Shown: piece by piece, positions 8,396 to 19,442 of the stretch
How positions within the stretch are numbered: the first letter of the stretch is position 1
Layout of the letters: each line of letters starts with the position of its first letter
NCBI GenBank assembly: GCA_943788635.1
Contig: CALSRA010000037.1
Location: 1-57,427, forward strand
DNA length: 57,427 nt
Reading direction: 5' to 3'
Origin: an uncultured Alphaproteobacteria bacterium
GTDB lineage: Bacteria; Pseudomonadota; Alphaproteobacteria; UBA8366; GCA-2717185
Position numbers and translations under genes: made by a program
Notes under the pieces: model-generated
Told to the model about the DNA's origin: nothing
The model's input: only the letters and a program-made list of their open reading frames with translations
The model's database searches: none

Positions 8396-8429
8396 ATGTC
8401 AATCGATGACAACCAATGACAATGAATGA
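8396..8429 (+). repeat. Array of 10-bp direct repeats, left block
   Basis: Units read ATGTCAATCG (8396), ATGACAACCA (8406) and ATGACAATGA (8416), with a decayed unit ATGAAGAGGA from 8426. The period is exactly 10 bp, so equivalent bases face the same side of the helix. Function is unknown; a cooperative protein-binding array is the simplest reading. Confidence 0.7.
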
Positions 8430-8529
8430 AGAGGATTTGAAACCGAAAATGCCGAACGGCCTGCAACTGGCTGCCCGATTGCCACAATACGCCCTGTCGG
8501 TCAGGTTTATTCCTGCCTGAAGCGTGGCA

Positions 8530-8569
8530 ATGCAAAGGAATGCCAATCAATGCCAACCGATGTAAATAT
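8530..8569 (+). repeat. Array of 10-bp direct repeats, right block
   Basis: Units read ATGCAAAGGA (8530), ATGCCAATCA (8540), ATGCCAACCG (8550) and ATGTAAATAT (8560), with a further weak match TCCGCAACCG at 8570. The consensus is shared with the left block: ATG-N-CAA-Y-C-N. The block lies about 80 bp beyond the trpE stop codon (minus strand). Confidence 0.7.
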
Positions 8570-8648
8570 TCCGCAACCGCTTTCGATGCGGAAGTCCTAT
8601 GCCGTGATCGGTTGTCACCGCCGGGTCGTTACTGATCGACCTTAAGTG

Positions 8649-10168
8649 TCAGCTATTGCCTTCGGTCGCGGCGCGGACGGCTTCTTCGGCGGCCGCGGAT
8701 CATGGCGCGGGGCCTTGTTTTCGCTTTCCTGGCACTCCAGTTCCGGGTCGCTGTCGGCAACCACACCGCCGCCGGCCTGGATATACATCTTGCCGTCCTT
8801 GGACGATGGCGGTACGCAGGGTAATGCAGGTGTCCATGTCGCCGCCGGCGCCGAAATAGCCGATACAGCCGGAATAGATGCCGCGCCGTTCGGGTTCGAG
8901 TTCGTCGATGATCTGCATCGCCCGGACCTTGGGGGCGCCGGATACGGTGCCGGCGGGAAAGCCTGCGGCCAGTGCCTTCAGCGCGTCGTAATCCGGCGAA
9001 ATTTCGCCGTCTACATGGCTGGTGATGTGCATGACGTGGGAGTAATGCTCGATAGCGAACTGTTCGGTCACCTTGACCGTGCCGACCTTGGAGACCCGGC
9101 CGACATCGTTGCGGCCAAGGTCGAGCAGCATCAGGTGTTCGGCGCGCTCCTTGGGGTCGCTCAGCAGGTCTTCGGCCAATGCCTTGTCTTCGGCCGCATC
9201 CTTGCCACGCTTGCGGGTTCCTGGCAAGGGGGGCGGATGGTGACGGTTGTCGTCGCGCAGCCGGACCAGAATTTCCGGGCTCGACCCGACGATGGAAAAA
9301 CCGCCGAAATCGAGAAAGAACAGGAAAGGCGAGGGGTTCAGCCGCCGCAGCGAACGATACAGCGAGAAGGGCGGCAGGGGTGAACGGCACCTCGAAACGC
9401 TGGCTCAGCACCACCTGGAAGACGTCGCCGGAAAGGATGTATTCCTTGCCGCGTTCGACCATCTTGTGGAAATCGGGTCGGGGCATGTTGGGATACCGGC
9501 ACCGGCGGTTCGTGTTTTACCGGGGCGGTGACGCCGCGACGCGGATGCGGGCGGTCCAGGTCGGCCAGCACGTCATACAGCCGTTCCTCGGCCTGGCTGA
9601 AGGCAGCGCGGGCATCCAGGCCGGGCTGCGGGCGCACCGGGGTGACGATGGTCATGACGTCGGCGATGGTGTCGAACACCGCGATGATCGTCGGCCGCAG
9701 GAAGATGCCGTCCGGCAGGCCCATCACATCCGGGTTTTCGTCCGGGAGGTTTTCCATGAGCCGGACCATGTCGTAGCTCATATAGCCGAACAACCCGGCG
9801 GCCATCGGCGGCAGGCCTTCCGGCAGTTCGATGGAGGATTCGTCGATCACCTGGCGCAGGGTATCCAGCACCGGACCGGGGAAGGGTTCGAAATGATCCG
9901 GATCACGCCTGGCGTGGCGGTTGATTTCGGCGGTTTCGCCGGTGCAGCGCCAGATCAGGTCCGGTTTCAGACCGATGAACGAATAGCGCCCGCGGATCGA
10001 TCCGCCCGAAACCGATTCCAGCAGGAAGCTGTTGGGCCGCCCTTCCGCGAGCTTGAGCATCGCGGAAACCGGCGTTTCCAGGTCGGCAACAAATTCTGTC
10101 CAGATGACCTGTGGTTCCCCGGCATCGTATTTTGCTGCGAAATCCGCAAAGTCGGGGTTGGTTTTCAT
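8649..10168 (-). pseudogene. trpE: Anthranilate synthase component I, frame broken by five extra bases
   Basis: TrpE makes anthranilate from chorismate with ammonia or glutamine, the first step of tryptophan synthesis. The N-terminal part shows the feedback-site region (SFLLESVSGG, GRYSFIGL). The catalytic part shows [55 protein letters not shown] and [15 protein letters not shown]. The frame changes at 9490-9492 (GGG), 9377-9380 (GGGG), 8801-8802 (GG), 8709-8712 (GGGG) and 8693-8694 (CC). Removing one base at each gives about 504 continuous codons ending ATEGNS at 8649, a normal length. A peptide around 9225-9260 (NRHHPPPL) also looks unlike the family and may hide compensating errors. It lies 20 bp downstream of ppiD on the same strand. 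Confidence 0.85.
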
Positions 10169-10188
10169 GGTATTCGGTCCGGCGCCGG

Positions 10189-12084
10189 TCAGTTCTGCAG
10201 GAGCATGTTGTCGATCGATATGCGGTCAATTTCGACAGTATATTTCTGCCGCAAGGCATTGGCATATTGCACGATCAGATCGCTCGCAATGTTGGTCGCC
10301 ACGGTTTCTGCGAAGGCCTCGCGTGCGGCCTTGTCAGTCGCCGTATCGGCATGACGGACGTCCTTCAGCACCGCGATGGTAAAGCCTTCCGGGGCGGTGC
10401 CATAGGCGGCCTGTCCGGTTTTAGCGGCAAACAGGTCTGACGCGAGGGCGCGCGAAATCTGCGCACCGGCGTCTACGCCTTGTCGTGTGAACGCCGCGCT
10501 GTCTTGCGGGCCATCAAGGCCAAATTCATTGGCAATGGCGGTGATGGTTGTCCCTGCATTCAGCCGGGCGACCATGTCTTCCGCCCGTTTTTCTTCGGCG
10601 ATAAGGCGTTGTTCGGCCTTCCATGCCGCGATGACATCGTTGCGTACGCTGTCGAAAGGCCGCAATGCCGACGGCGTCTCGCTATCGACGCGGATCACCA
10701 TATATCCGCCGTCCGCGGATTCCAGCAGTTGGCTTTCGATGCCGATTGTGGCCGCAAAGGCATTCTCGACAACGCCCGAACCTGTTGGAATGGTTAAAAC
10801 GGGTTCGCCATCCGGCGCGCGTCCGAACCGGTCGACGGCATCCACGATTACGAAACGAACGCCGATCTGTGACGCGGCTTCTTCCAGTGTCGCCCCGCCG
10901 CCCAACCCGTCTTCCAGCGCATTGGACAGGCTGAACAGGACATCAACGGCTTTCTCAGCCGCCAGTTCCTGGCGCAGTTCGTCCCCGACTTCTGACAGTG
11001 GTTGCGCCGAAGCCGGTTTTACTTCGGTTACGCGGATGACATACCAGCCAAAGGGCCCTTCGATGGGGGCACTGGTCTCGCCCGCGCCAAGCCTGAATAC
11101 AGCTTCGGACATGTTGTCCGGCAGTCCGCCAACGCTGACATCGCCAAGATTGGTGGTGTTCGGGTCCTGCTGCACCAGTTCTTCGGCCAGCGCCACGAAA
11201 TCGCGACCTTCAGCCAGGGCCGTCAGCGCAGCCTTTGCTGCTGCCTCATCCGCGAAAATCATCTGCTGCAGGGTGCGGCGATCCGGAAGGCTGAACTGAT
11301 CGATGCGGTTTTCATAGACCTGCTGCAGTTCCTCATCCGACACCTCAACCTCGCTCTGCGCATCTGCCGTCGTCAGGTGGACGAAGACGATCTTGCGGTA
11401 TGCGGGGGCCGTAAAGCGATCGGGGTTTTCCGTATGAAAGGCGCGTAGCGCGGCATCGTCCGGCGTTGCGGTTTCCGCCGTCGGATCGCTTTTCAGGACG
11501 ATATATTCAGCGACGCGACGTTCCTGCTGCCAGTTGAACAGGCGGTCGGTCAATTGGCTGGATTGTGGCAGCGTACCTGCGAGGCTACGGATGATCTGGT
11601 CACGAACGAATTCGTTGCGCAACTGATTGACGAAGCCTTGCTCGGTCATGCCGTTGGCGGCGATGATCTGCTCGAAGATATTACGGTCGAACTGCCCCTG
11701 GGCGTTCCGGAAACCGGGTTGTTCGGTGATTTGCTGGCGCAATGGATCGTTTCCGATAACAACGCCAAGCTCGTCCGCTTCAACATCATAAAGGGTTTCG
11801 GTCGCGATGGCCTCAATGGTTTGGTCAATGAGACCAAGCTGTTGTGCCTGTTCCATCGAAATATCGCTGCCGAGCTGGCGCGACATAAGATTCAGCCGTT
11901 GGCGGACCGTCCTGTATATCTGAACGCCGCCCACTTCCTTACCACCGACGGTCATCGCATTGCTGCCTGCCGGACCGTCACGAAAAATGTCGCCGACACC
12001 CCATATCGCAAAGCTGCCGATAAGCAGCACAAGCAGTGCCTTGAAGTACCAGGACTGGACACCCTGGCGCAGGGTTTCGAGCAT
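10189..12084 (-). CDS. ppiD: PpiD-like periplasmic folding factor (SurA_N / rotamase)
   Basis: This 631-residue protein is anchored by one N-terminal helix (MLETLRQGVQSWYFKALLVL then IGSFAIWGVGDIF) with the bulk in the periplasm. It has an N-terminal SurA-like chaperone region (about 35-200), a central parvulin-type rotamase domain (about 255-370; LPDRRTLQQMIF, NLGDVSVGGLP, FGWYVIRV) and a long C-terminal helical region. It assists folding of outer-membrane and secreted proteins at the Sec exit. The ATG at 12084 is chosen because the membrane anchor then starts at residue 1; an upstream start at 12165 adds an unlikely 27 residues. It is divergent from tpiA, and trpE follows 20 bp later. This ppiD-trpE pairing is common in alphaproteobacteria. 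Confidence 0.92.
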   Translation of the reverse strand: MLETLRQGVQSWYFKALLVLLIGSFAIWGVGDIFRDGPAGSNAMTVGGKEVGGVQIYRTVRQRLNLMSRQLGSDISMEQAQQLGLIDQTIEAIATETLYDVEADELGVVIGNDPLRQQITEQPGFRNAQGQFDRNIFEQIIAANGMTEQGFVNQLRNEFVRDQIIRSLAGTLPQSSQLTDRLFNWQQERRVAEYIVLKSDPTAETATPDDAALRAFHTENPDRFTAPAYRKIVFVHLTTADAQSEVEVSDEELQQVYENRIDQFSLPDRRTLQQMIFADEAAAKAALTALAEGRDFVALAEELVQQDPNTTNLGDVSVGGLPDNMSEAVFRLGAGETSAPIEGPFGWYVIRVTEVKPASAQPLSEVGDELRQELAAEKAVDVLFSLSNALEDGLGGGATLEEAASQIGVRFVIVDAVDRFGRAPDGEPVLTIPTGSGVVENAFAATIGIESQLLESADGGYMVIRVDSETPSALRPFDSVRNDVIAAWKAEQRLIAEEKRAEDMVARLNAGTTITAIANEFGLDGPQDSAAFTRQGVDAGAQISRALASDLFAAKTGQAAYGTAPEGFTIAVLKDVRHADTATDKAAREAFAETVATNIASDLIVQYANALRQKYTVEIDRISIDNMLLQN

Positions 12085-12260
12085 ACGAGTTTCCCTTGAA
12101 ACCGTTGAAAATACATACCATCCGACGTGGCGCGGCATATTAGAAGGCACCTGTCTGCCCCGCAACCGCTATTCGGTTCTTTCTTTCGTCTATATGGCCC
12201 AGCAGGGCAAGGCATGTTAGACAGCGTCGAATTGACATCAACATACGGGAAGTCGCGACC

Positions 12261-13016
12261 ATGGCTGGAAAGCGTACGGCGCTTATTGCGGGCAATTGGA
12301 AGATGAACGGGCTTGTGGCTGATGCAGCAGCGCTGGCTGGCGCGGTCGCAGCCGGTGCAGGCAGCGTCAACTGCGAATTACTGGTGTGTCCGCCGGCCGT
12401 CTTGCTGACAACGGTTTCGGATGCGTCCAAAGGATCGAAACTCGCCGTGGGCGGGCAGGATTGCCACGCGGCAGTGAGTGGCGCCCATACCGGCGACATC
12501 AGCGCTGAAATGCTGTCGGACGGGGGAGCGGCCTACGTCATTGTCGGCCATTCAGAGCGCCGGGCAGACCATGGTGAGGCCGACACGGATATTTGCGCAA
12601 AGGCGGAAGCGGCCCACCGGGCCGGCCTTGTCGCGATTGTCTGTGTCGGGGAAACCGAGGCACAGCGTGATGCCGGGCAGGCGGAAGCGATTGTTGGCGG
12701 TCAGTTGACCGGATCGCTGCCAGCGGGTGCGAGCGCGGAAAATACGGTCATTGCCTATGAGCCCGTCTGGGCCATCGGGACCGGGCGCACACCGACCGCG
12801 CAAGACGTTCAGGCAATGCACAATCATATGCGGACCCATGTGCGGGACAGTCATGGCGCAGCGTTTTCGGACGGGGTGCGCCTGCTTTACGGCGGGTCCG
12901 TCAAGCCGGAAAATGCCGAAGAACTGATGGCATTGGCGGATGTCGATGGCGCGCTGGTCGGCGGCGCCAGTCTCAAGGCAGCGGACTTTCTCGCGATTGC
13001 GGGGTGTTGCCGCTAG
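12261..13016 (+). CDS. tpiA: Triose-phosphate isomerase
   Basis: The enzyme interconverts dihydroxyacetone phosphate and glyceraldehyde 3-phosphate in the cytoplasm. At 251 residues it has full family length. Visible active-site elements are Asn12/Lys14 in GNWKMNG, the electrophilic His in VGHSERR, the catalytic Glu in [10 protein letters not shown] (loop 6) and the phosphate-binding LYGGSV. The C-terminus CCR is slightly unusual but outside the barrel. It is followed by secG 86 bp later on the same strand and divergent from ppiD. Confidence 0.97.
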   Translation: MAGKRTALIAGNWKMNGLVADAAALAGAVAAGAGSVNCELLVCPPAVLLTTVSDASKGSKLAVGGQDCHAAVSGAHTGDISAEMLSDGGAAYVIVGHSERRADHGEADTDICAKAEAAHRAGLVAIVCVGETEAQRDAGQAEAIVGGQLTGSLPAGASAENTVIAYEPVWAIGTGRTPTAQDVQAMHNHMRTHVRDSHGAAFSDGVRLLYGGSVKPENAEELMALADVDGALVGGASLKAADFLAIAGCCR

Positions 13017-13102
13017 CTATTTGCGTCTTTAGCGACTAAATACTGCCCCGAACGCATTAAGCGGTTTATGGAATAGCGCCTGACCGGGCGAAAGGTTCGA
13101 CG

Positions 13103-13429
13103 ATGGAAAATATTCTGTTGGTCACTCTTGTTATCGTGGCGATTGCAATGGTCGTAACGGTTCTACTGCAACGCAGTGAAGGCGGTGGCCTGGGAATTGG
13201 CGGTGGCGGCGGTGGTAGTGCCGGTGGCCTGATGAGCGTTCGCGGAACGGCGAATTTGCTCACCCGGGCAACAGCTGTATTAGCTGCGCTGTTCATGATG
13301 CTGGCACTGGCGTTAGCCGTAATCGCGAGTCACAAGAGCGCACCCGAATCGATTCTCGATCAGCCTGCCGCATCTGGCGCGCCTGCGCAGCCGGAGACAA
13401 AGGAAGGCGAAGTTCCGATTTCCCGCTAG
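13103..13429 (+). CDS. secG: Preprotein translocase subunit SecG
   Basis: SecG is a small inner-membrane partner of SecYE that eases SecA cycling. The 108-residue product has a first helix (ILLVTLVIVAIAMVVTVLLQ), a Ser/Gly-rich loop (RSEGGGLGIGGGGGGSAGG), the MSVRGTANLLTRATA segment and a second helix (AALFMMLALALAVIA). The C-terminal tail is Pro/Ala-rich and variable, as in other alphaproteobacteria. The tpiA-secG-pyrG order is conserved. Confidence 0.95.
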   Translation: MENILLVTLVIVAIAMVVTVLLQRSEGGGLGIGGGGGGSAGGLMSVRGTANLLTRATAVLAALFMMLALALAVIASHKSAPESILDQPAASGAPAQPETKEGEVPISR

Positions 13430-13450
13430 TGGCATAAACACTAGGGTTTT
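13426..13450 (+). terminator. Weak hairpin after secG
   Basis: CTAGTG (13426-13431) can pair with CACTAG (13439-13444) around a 7-base loop, followed by GGTTTT. The hairpin contains the secG stop codon. The stem has only 6 bp with low GC, so termination is probably partial. Confidence 0.3.
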
Positions 13451-13519
13451 GGTTGTCCGGTGGCGGAAGTTTCCATCGGATCGTAAGGACGGCGTGTTTA
13501 ATCTGTGACGCGCGAATAG

Positions 13520-15181
<1,662 letters not shown>

Positions 15182-15192
15182 TCGGAGTATCC

Positions 15193-16035
15193 ATGTCGCA
15201 ACGTCATATTATGGTTGGCGATCTCGAAATCGGCAACGACCGGCCCTTGACCGTTTTGGCCGGCCCTTGCGCGATGGAAAGCCGCGAACATGCGCTGGAA
15301 ATGGCCGCCGCCCTGAAGGCGATTGCGGACCGGGTCGGATTCGGGCTGATCTACAAATCCTCCTTCGACAAGGCAAACCGCACCTCGATCAACAGCGAGC
15401 GCGGCATCGGCCTGGACCGGGCCATGCAGGTTTTCGCGGAAGTCCGTGAAACTATTGGCTGCCCGGTCGTGACCGATGTCCATGAGCCGCAGCAATGCGC
15501 CATTGTCGCCGAAACGGTCGATGTCCTGCAGATCCCGGCCTATCTGTGCCGGCAGACGGATCTGCTGGTCGCTGCGGCGCAGACCGGGCGAGTCGTGAAC
15601 ATCAAGAAGGGGCAGTTTCTTGCGCCCTGGGATATGGCGAATGTCGTCGCGAAATGCACCCAGGCCGGCAATGAGAACGTCATGATGTGTGAACGTGGCG
15701 CCAGCTTCGGATACAACACCCTGGTCAGCGACATGCGTTCCCTGCCAATTATGGCTGCCACGGGATTTCCGGTGGTTTATGACGCGACCCATTCGGTGCA
15801 GCAGCCGGGCGGACATGGCGCGACGTCGGGCGGTCAGCGCGAATTCGTGCCGGTTCTGGCGCGCGCGGCAATTTCCACTGGCGTGGCTGCTATATTCATG
15901 GAGGTCCATCAGGATCCGGATACCGCGCCATCGGATGGCCCGAACATGGTCCCTCTTGATGAATTTGAGGCGCTTATGCAGACGCTTATGGCGTTTGACC
16001 GGCTGGCCAAGCAAAACCCGATTTCAATCAACTGA
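15193..16035 (+). CDS. kdsA: 3-deoxy-D-manno-octulosonate 8-phosphate synthase
   Basis: KdsA condenses phosphoenolpyruvate with arabinose 5-phosphate to make KDO-8-P for lipopolysaccharide, so the cell is predicted to carry KDO-containing LPS. The protein has 280 residues. Substrate loops are clear: KSSFDKANRTS, DVHEPQQC, ARGASFGYN-like CERGASFGYNT and TSGGQRE. The motif AGPCAMES puts Cys where E. coli KdsA has Asn, which with the His/Asp of MEVHQDPDTAPSDGPN marks the metal-dependent class. The ATG at 15193 follows a GGAG box; an in-frame TTG at 15178 overlaps pyrG and is less likely. Confidence 0.97.
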   Translation: MSQRHIMVGDLEIGNDRPLTVLAGPCAMESREHALEMAAALKAIADRVGFGLIYKSSFDKANRTSINSERGIGLDRAMQVFAEVRETIGCPVVTDVHEPQQCAIVAETVDVLQIPAYLCRQTDLLVAAAQTGRVVNIKKGQFLAPWDMANVVAKCTQAGNENVMMCERGASFGYNTLVSDMRSLPIMAATGFPVVYDATHSVQQPGGHGATSGGQREFVPVLARAAISTGVAAIFMEVHQDPDTAPSDGPNMVPLDEFEALMQTLMAFDRLAKQNPISIN

Positions 16036-17322
<1,287 letters not shown>

Positions 17323-17345
17323 GGCGGCACTTTGACGGGGAGGCG

Positions 17346-18128
17346 ATGATGACCAGCTACGAGCATATCCTGCTGGATATTGAAGATGGCGTGGCGGTCA
17401 TCACGATGAACCGCCCGGATGTTCTTAACGCGATGAACCGCAAGCTGTGCGGCGAACTGCATGAAGCCGTGCTGCGCATGTCCGCGGATGATGGCGTTGG
17501 CTGCATTGTCTTGACCGGGGCTGGGGAAAAGGCGTTTTCCGCCGGTGGCGATATTCACGAACAGCGTTCAGACGACGCAACGTATTCCCAAGAAGAGCTG
17601 GACGCGATGAGCGCGGCGCGGGGACCCTGGAATTATGAAGTCAGCGCCTGTACCAAGCCGATTATCGGCATGATGAACGGCCTCGCCTATGGCGGAGCGG
17701 CCGTGCTGTCATCGTCACTGGACTTTCGCATCGGCTGCGAGAACACGAAATTCCGTTTTCTGGCAGCGGCTTATGGCCGTATCAACAGCAGCTGGTCACT
17801 GCCAAACCAGGTCGGTTGGCCGATGGCGAAGGAATTGCTTTTTTCAGCCCGCGTTGTCGAAGCAGAAGAGGCCAGCCGCATCGGGTTGCTGAACCATCTG
17901 GTACCGAAAGGCGAATTGCGCGCGAAGACGATGGAAATCGCCGGCATGATTGCGAAAAACGATCGCAAGGCGGTGGTGGGATTGAAGGAATTGTTGCTGA
18001 AAGGCCATGGCGAATCCTTGCGAACCCAATATGACAATGAGGTGGATTACACCAGCAATGTGCTTCGCGGGGCCAAGGCTGAGGACGCATTCCCCGATTT
18101 CATCGCCCGCAAAGGCCGCGCGCTTTAG
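17346..18128 (+). CDS. Enoyl-CoA hydratase/isomerase family protein
   Basis: The 260-residue crotonase-fold protein starts MMTSYEHILLDIEDGVAVIT. The oxyanion hole comes from FSAGGDIHE and GLAYGGAAVLSSSLDFRIG. Positions that carry catalytic Glu in true hydratases are replaced here: AAYGRINSSWSLPNQVGW has no Glu where hydratases have E-x-x-x-G. The reaction may therefore differ from simple hydration, and the substrate is unknown. It follows eno by 23 bp and may be read through from it. It is convergent with a second crotonase gene at 18302. Confidence 0.88.
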   Translation: MMTSYEHILLDIEDGVAVITMNRPDVLNAMNRKLCGELHEAVLRMSADDGVGCIVLTGAGEKAFSAGGDIHEQRSDDATYSQEELDAMSAARGPWNYEVSACTKPIIGMMNGLAYGGAAVLSSSLDFRIGCENTKFRFLAAAYGRINSSWSLPNQVGWPMAKELLFSARVVEAEEASRIGLLNHLVPKGELRAKTMEIAGMIAKNDRKAVVGLKELLLKGHGESLRTQYDNEVDYTSNVLRGAKAEDAFPDFIARKGRAL

Positions 18129-18204
18129 CCTATATCCGACGCTGGTTTGCCTCCGCACATCCATAAGTGAACTTACGGTTTCGGAATGCGGCGGGGAATC
18201 CCCC

Positions 18205-18262
18205 GATCCCCTTGGCGGGCAACTTGCCGTCTGCGCATCGTGATAGCGCAGCCAAAGGGATC
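18205..18262. repeat. Nested inverted repeats between convergent crotonase genes
   Basis: GATCCCCTTGGC (18205-18216) pairs with GCCAAAGGGATC (18251-18262), 11 of 12 positions. Inside it TGCGC (18232-18236) pairs with GCGCA (18246-18250). No U tract follows on either side, so it is not a standard intrinsic terminator, but it sits where two converging transcripts would end. Confidence 0.45.
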
Positions 18263-18301
18263 AGGGCATTGCGTGTAGCGTGCTCTGTATGGCGATGTTT
18301 C

Positions 18302-19084
18302 CTAGCGCCCTTTCCAGTTCGGTGGGCGTTTTTCGGAGAATGCCTTGGGGCCTTCAACGAAATCTTCGCTCTCACGCATCGTCTGGACGCCCGGATAAAC
18401 CGTGCGGATCGCTTCTTCCAGGCTCGGCGCATCGAAGCCGCGATCAACCGCCTGCTTTGACGCGCGAATTGATAATGGCGAACATTCCAGGATCTGCGCG
18501 GCCCAGCGTTTTGCGCCTTCCAGCGCGTCACCCTGGGGGACGACTTCGTTGACGAAGCCGAGATTATGGCCCTCTTCGGCGGAAACGCGCTTGCCGGTCA
18601 GGATCATGCCCATTGCCAGCTTGCGCGGAATGGCGCGGGGCAGGCGGTGCAGCCCGCCGCCCAATGCTGCCAGGCCGACGCGCGGTTCCGGTAGGGCGAA
18701 AATGGCGTTTTCGGCGGCGATGATCAGGTCGCAGGCCAGCGCTGTTTCGAACCCGCCACCCATGGCGAAGCCGTTGACGGCTGCTATGAGCGGCTTGTCC
18801 AGGTCGAAGCGGTGCGTAATACCGGCGAAGCCTGATTCCGGGCGTTTCATGCCGTAGCCGTGCTCTGCCTGGAACTTCAGATCATTGCCGGCGGAAAATG
18901 CCTTTTCACCGGCGCCGGTCAGGATGGCGATCCATTGATCCGGATCGGCGGCAAATTCGTTGAAAACCGTGTCGAACTCCCAATGGGCCAGTGGGTGCAA
19001 CGCGTTATACACTTCAGGTCGGTTGATGGTGATGATCGTCAGCTTTCCATCGCGTTCGACATTCAGGAATTCGTAATCTGCCAT
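18302..19084 (-). CDS. Enoyl-CoA hydratase/isomerase (CaiD-like)
   Basis: The 260-residue crotonase has oxyanion segments FSAGNDLKFQAE and NGFAMGGGFETALACDLIIA, and a Glu in ALPEPRVGLAALGGG that matches a catalytic position of hydratases. The sequence is closest in style to carnitinyl-CoA dehydratase-like (CaiD/FadB) members. It probably acts in beta-oxidation or acyl-CoA side-chain degradation; the substrate is not predictable. The gene stands alone on the minus strand, converging with the 17346-18128 paralogue. Confidence 0.92.
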   Translation of the reverse strand: MADYEFLNVERDGKLTIITINRPEVYNALHPLAHWEFDTVFNEFAADPDQWIAILTGAGEKAFSAGNDLKFQAEHGYGMKRPESGFAGITHRFDLDKPLIAAVNGFAMGGGFETALACDLIIAAENAIFALPEPRVGLAALGGGLHRLPRAIPRKLAMGMILTGKRVSAEEGHNLGFVNEVVPQGDALEGAKRWAAQILECSPLSIRASKQAVDRGFDAPSLEEAIRTVYPGVQTMRESEDFVEGPKAFSEKRPPNWKGR

Positions 19085-19442
19085 GCTCTTTGTCCTTAAT
19101 TTCTGATCGGTATCTCATAATGACTTAGGACATTTCTGCGGGCGGCGCAAAACCGGGCAGAGAGCCCGGATACGAATCGATTCACTAAAACCATTCAGGT
19201 GGCGCCATGCCGCCAAGGCGCCGGAACGGAAAAATATGCATGGCAGAATGGACGGCATTTGAGGGGGCTGCGTCGGCGCGGCGGCGAATATGGCTTCAAT
19301 GATGGCGGGGGACGATTCGAGGCATATCAACATATGCTCGGAATTGCTCCTGGAATCGCAACATGTATGGCAGGAATTGCCGCTAACTTTCGGAAATAAT
19401 TACCCATTGACGCCGGAATCACTGCTGTGTTTCGATGCGCCG
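19085..19442. other. 358-bp interval upstream of ftsB and of the leftward crotonase gene
   Basis: No convincing protein frame was found. It must hold the promoters of two divergent genes. It also carries a strong hairpin with a U tract on the minus strand (19149-19169, listed separately). A 72-codon leftward open frame overlaps the hairpin but has poor protein character and is not annotated. Confidence 0.4.
19149..19169 (-). terminator. Leftward intrinsic terminator with no assigned gene
   Basis: On the minus strand CCGGGC pairs with GCCCGG around the loop TCTCT, followed directly by TTTT (plus strand AAAA 19149-19152, stem 19153-19158 and 19164-19169). This is a standard Rho-independent terminator shape. 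It lies 65 bp before the crotonase start codon. It therefore either attenuates that gene or ends a short leftward transcript starting within 19170-19440. Confidence 0.55.

Larger units (their letters stand above)
8013..8648. other. 636-bp gene-free interval between trpE and the unknown gene
   Basis: No convincing coding frame was found on either strand. Contents: the 10-bp phased repeat arrays at 8396-8429 and 8530-8569 (listed separately); an A+T-rich palindromic stretch ATTTTATAAAAT near 8110-8121, which could belong to a leftward promoter of the 7447-8012 gene; and TCAGG/CCTGA half sites around 8499-8520. trpG, trpD and trpC, which usually follow trpE in related genomes, are absent. Confidence 0.5.

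Noticed and set aside
8396..8569. CRISPR array
   Set aside because: The repeats are 10 bp, contiguous and degenerate, with no unique spacers and no cas genes nearby.
6670..9492. Programmed ribosomal frameshifting as the reason for the broken frames
   Set aside because: There are too many sites, all of one sign, spread over three unrelated genes, with no slippery heptamer plus structure.
12232..12260. TTGACA upstream of tpiA as a -35 box
   Set aside because: At 17 +/- 2 bp downstream the sequence is GC-rich with no -10 match, and the spacing to the ATG is too short.
19115..19333. Minus-strand 72-codon frame upstream of the crotonase gene
   Set aside because: It runs through the terminator hairpin and has no protein-like features; a non-coding RNA is the better idea.
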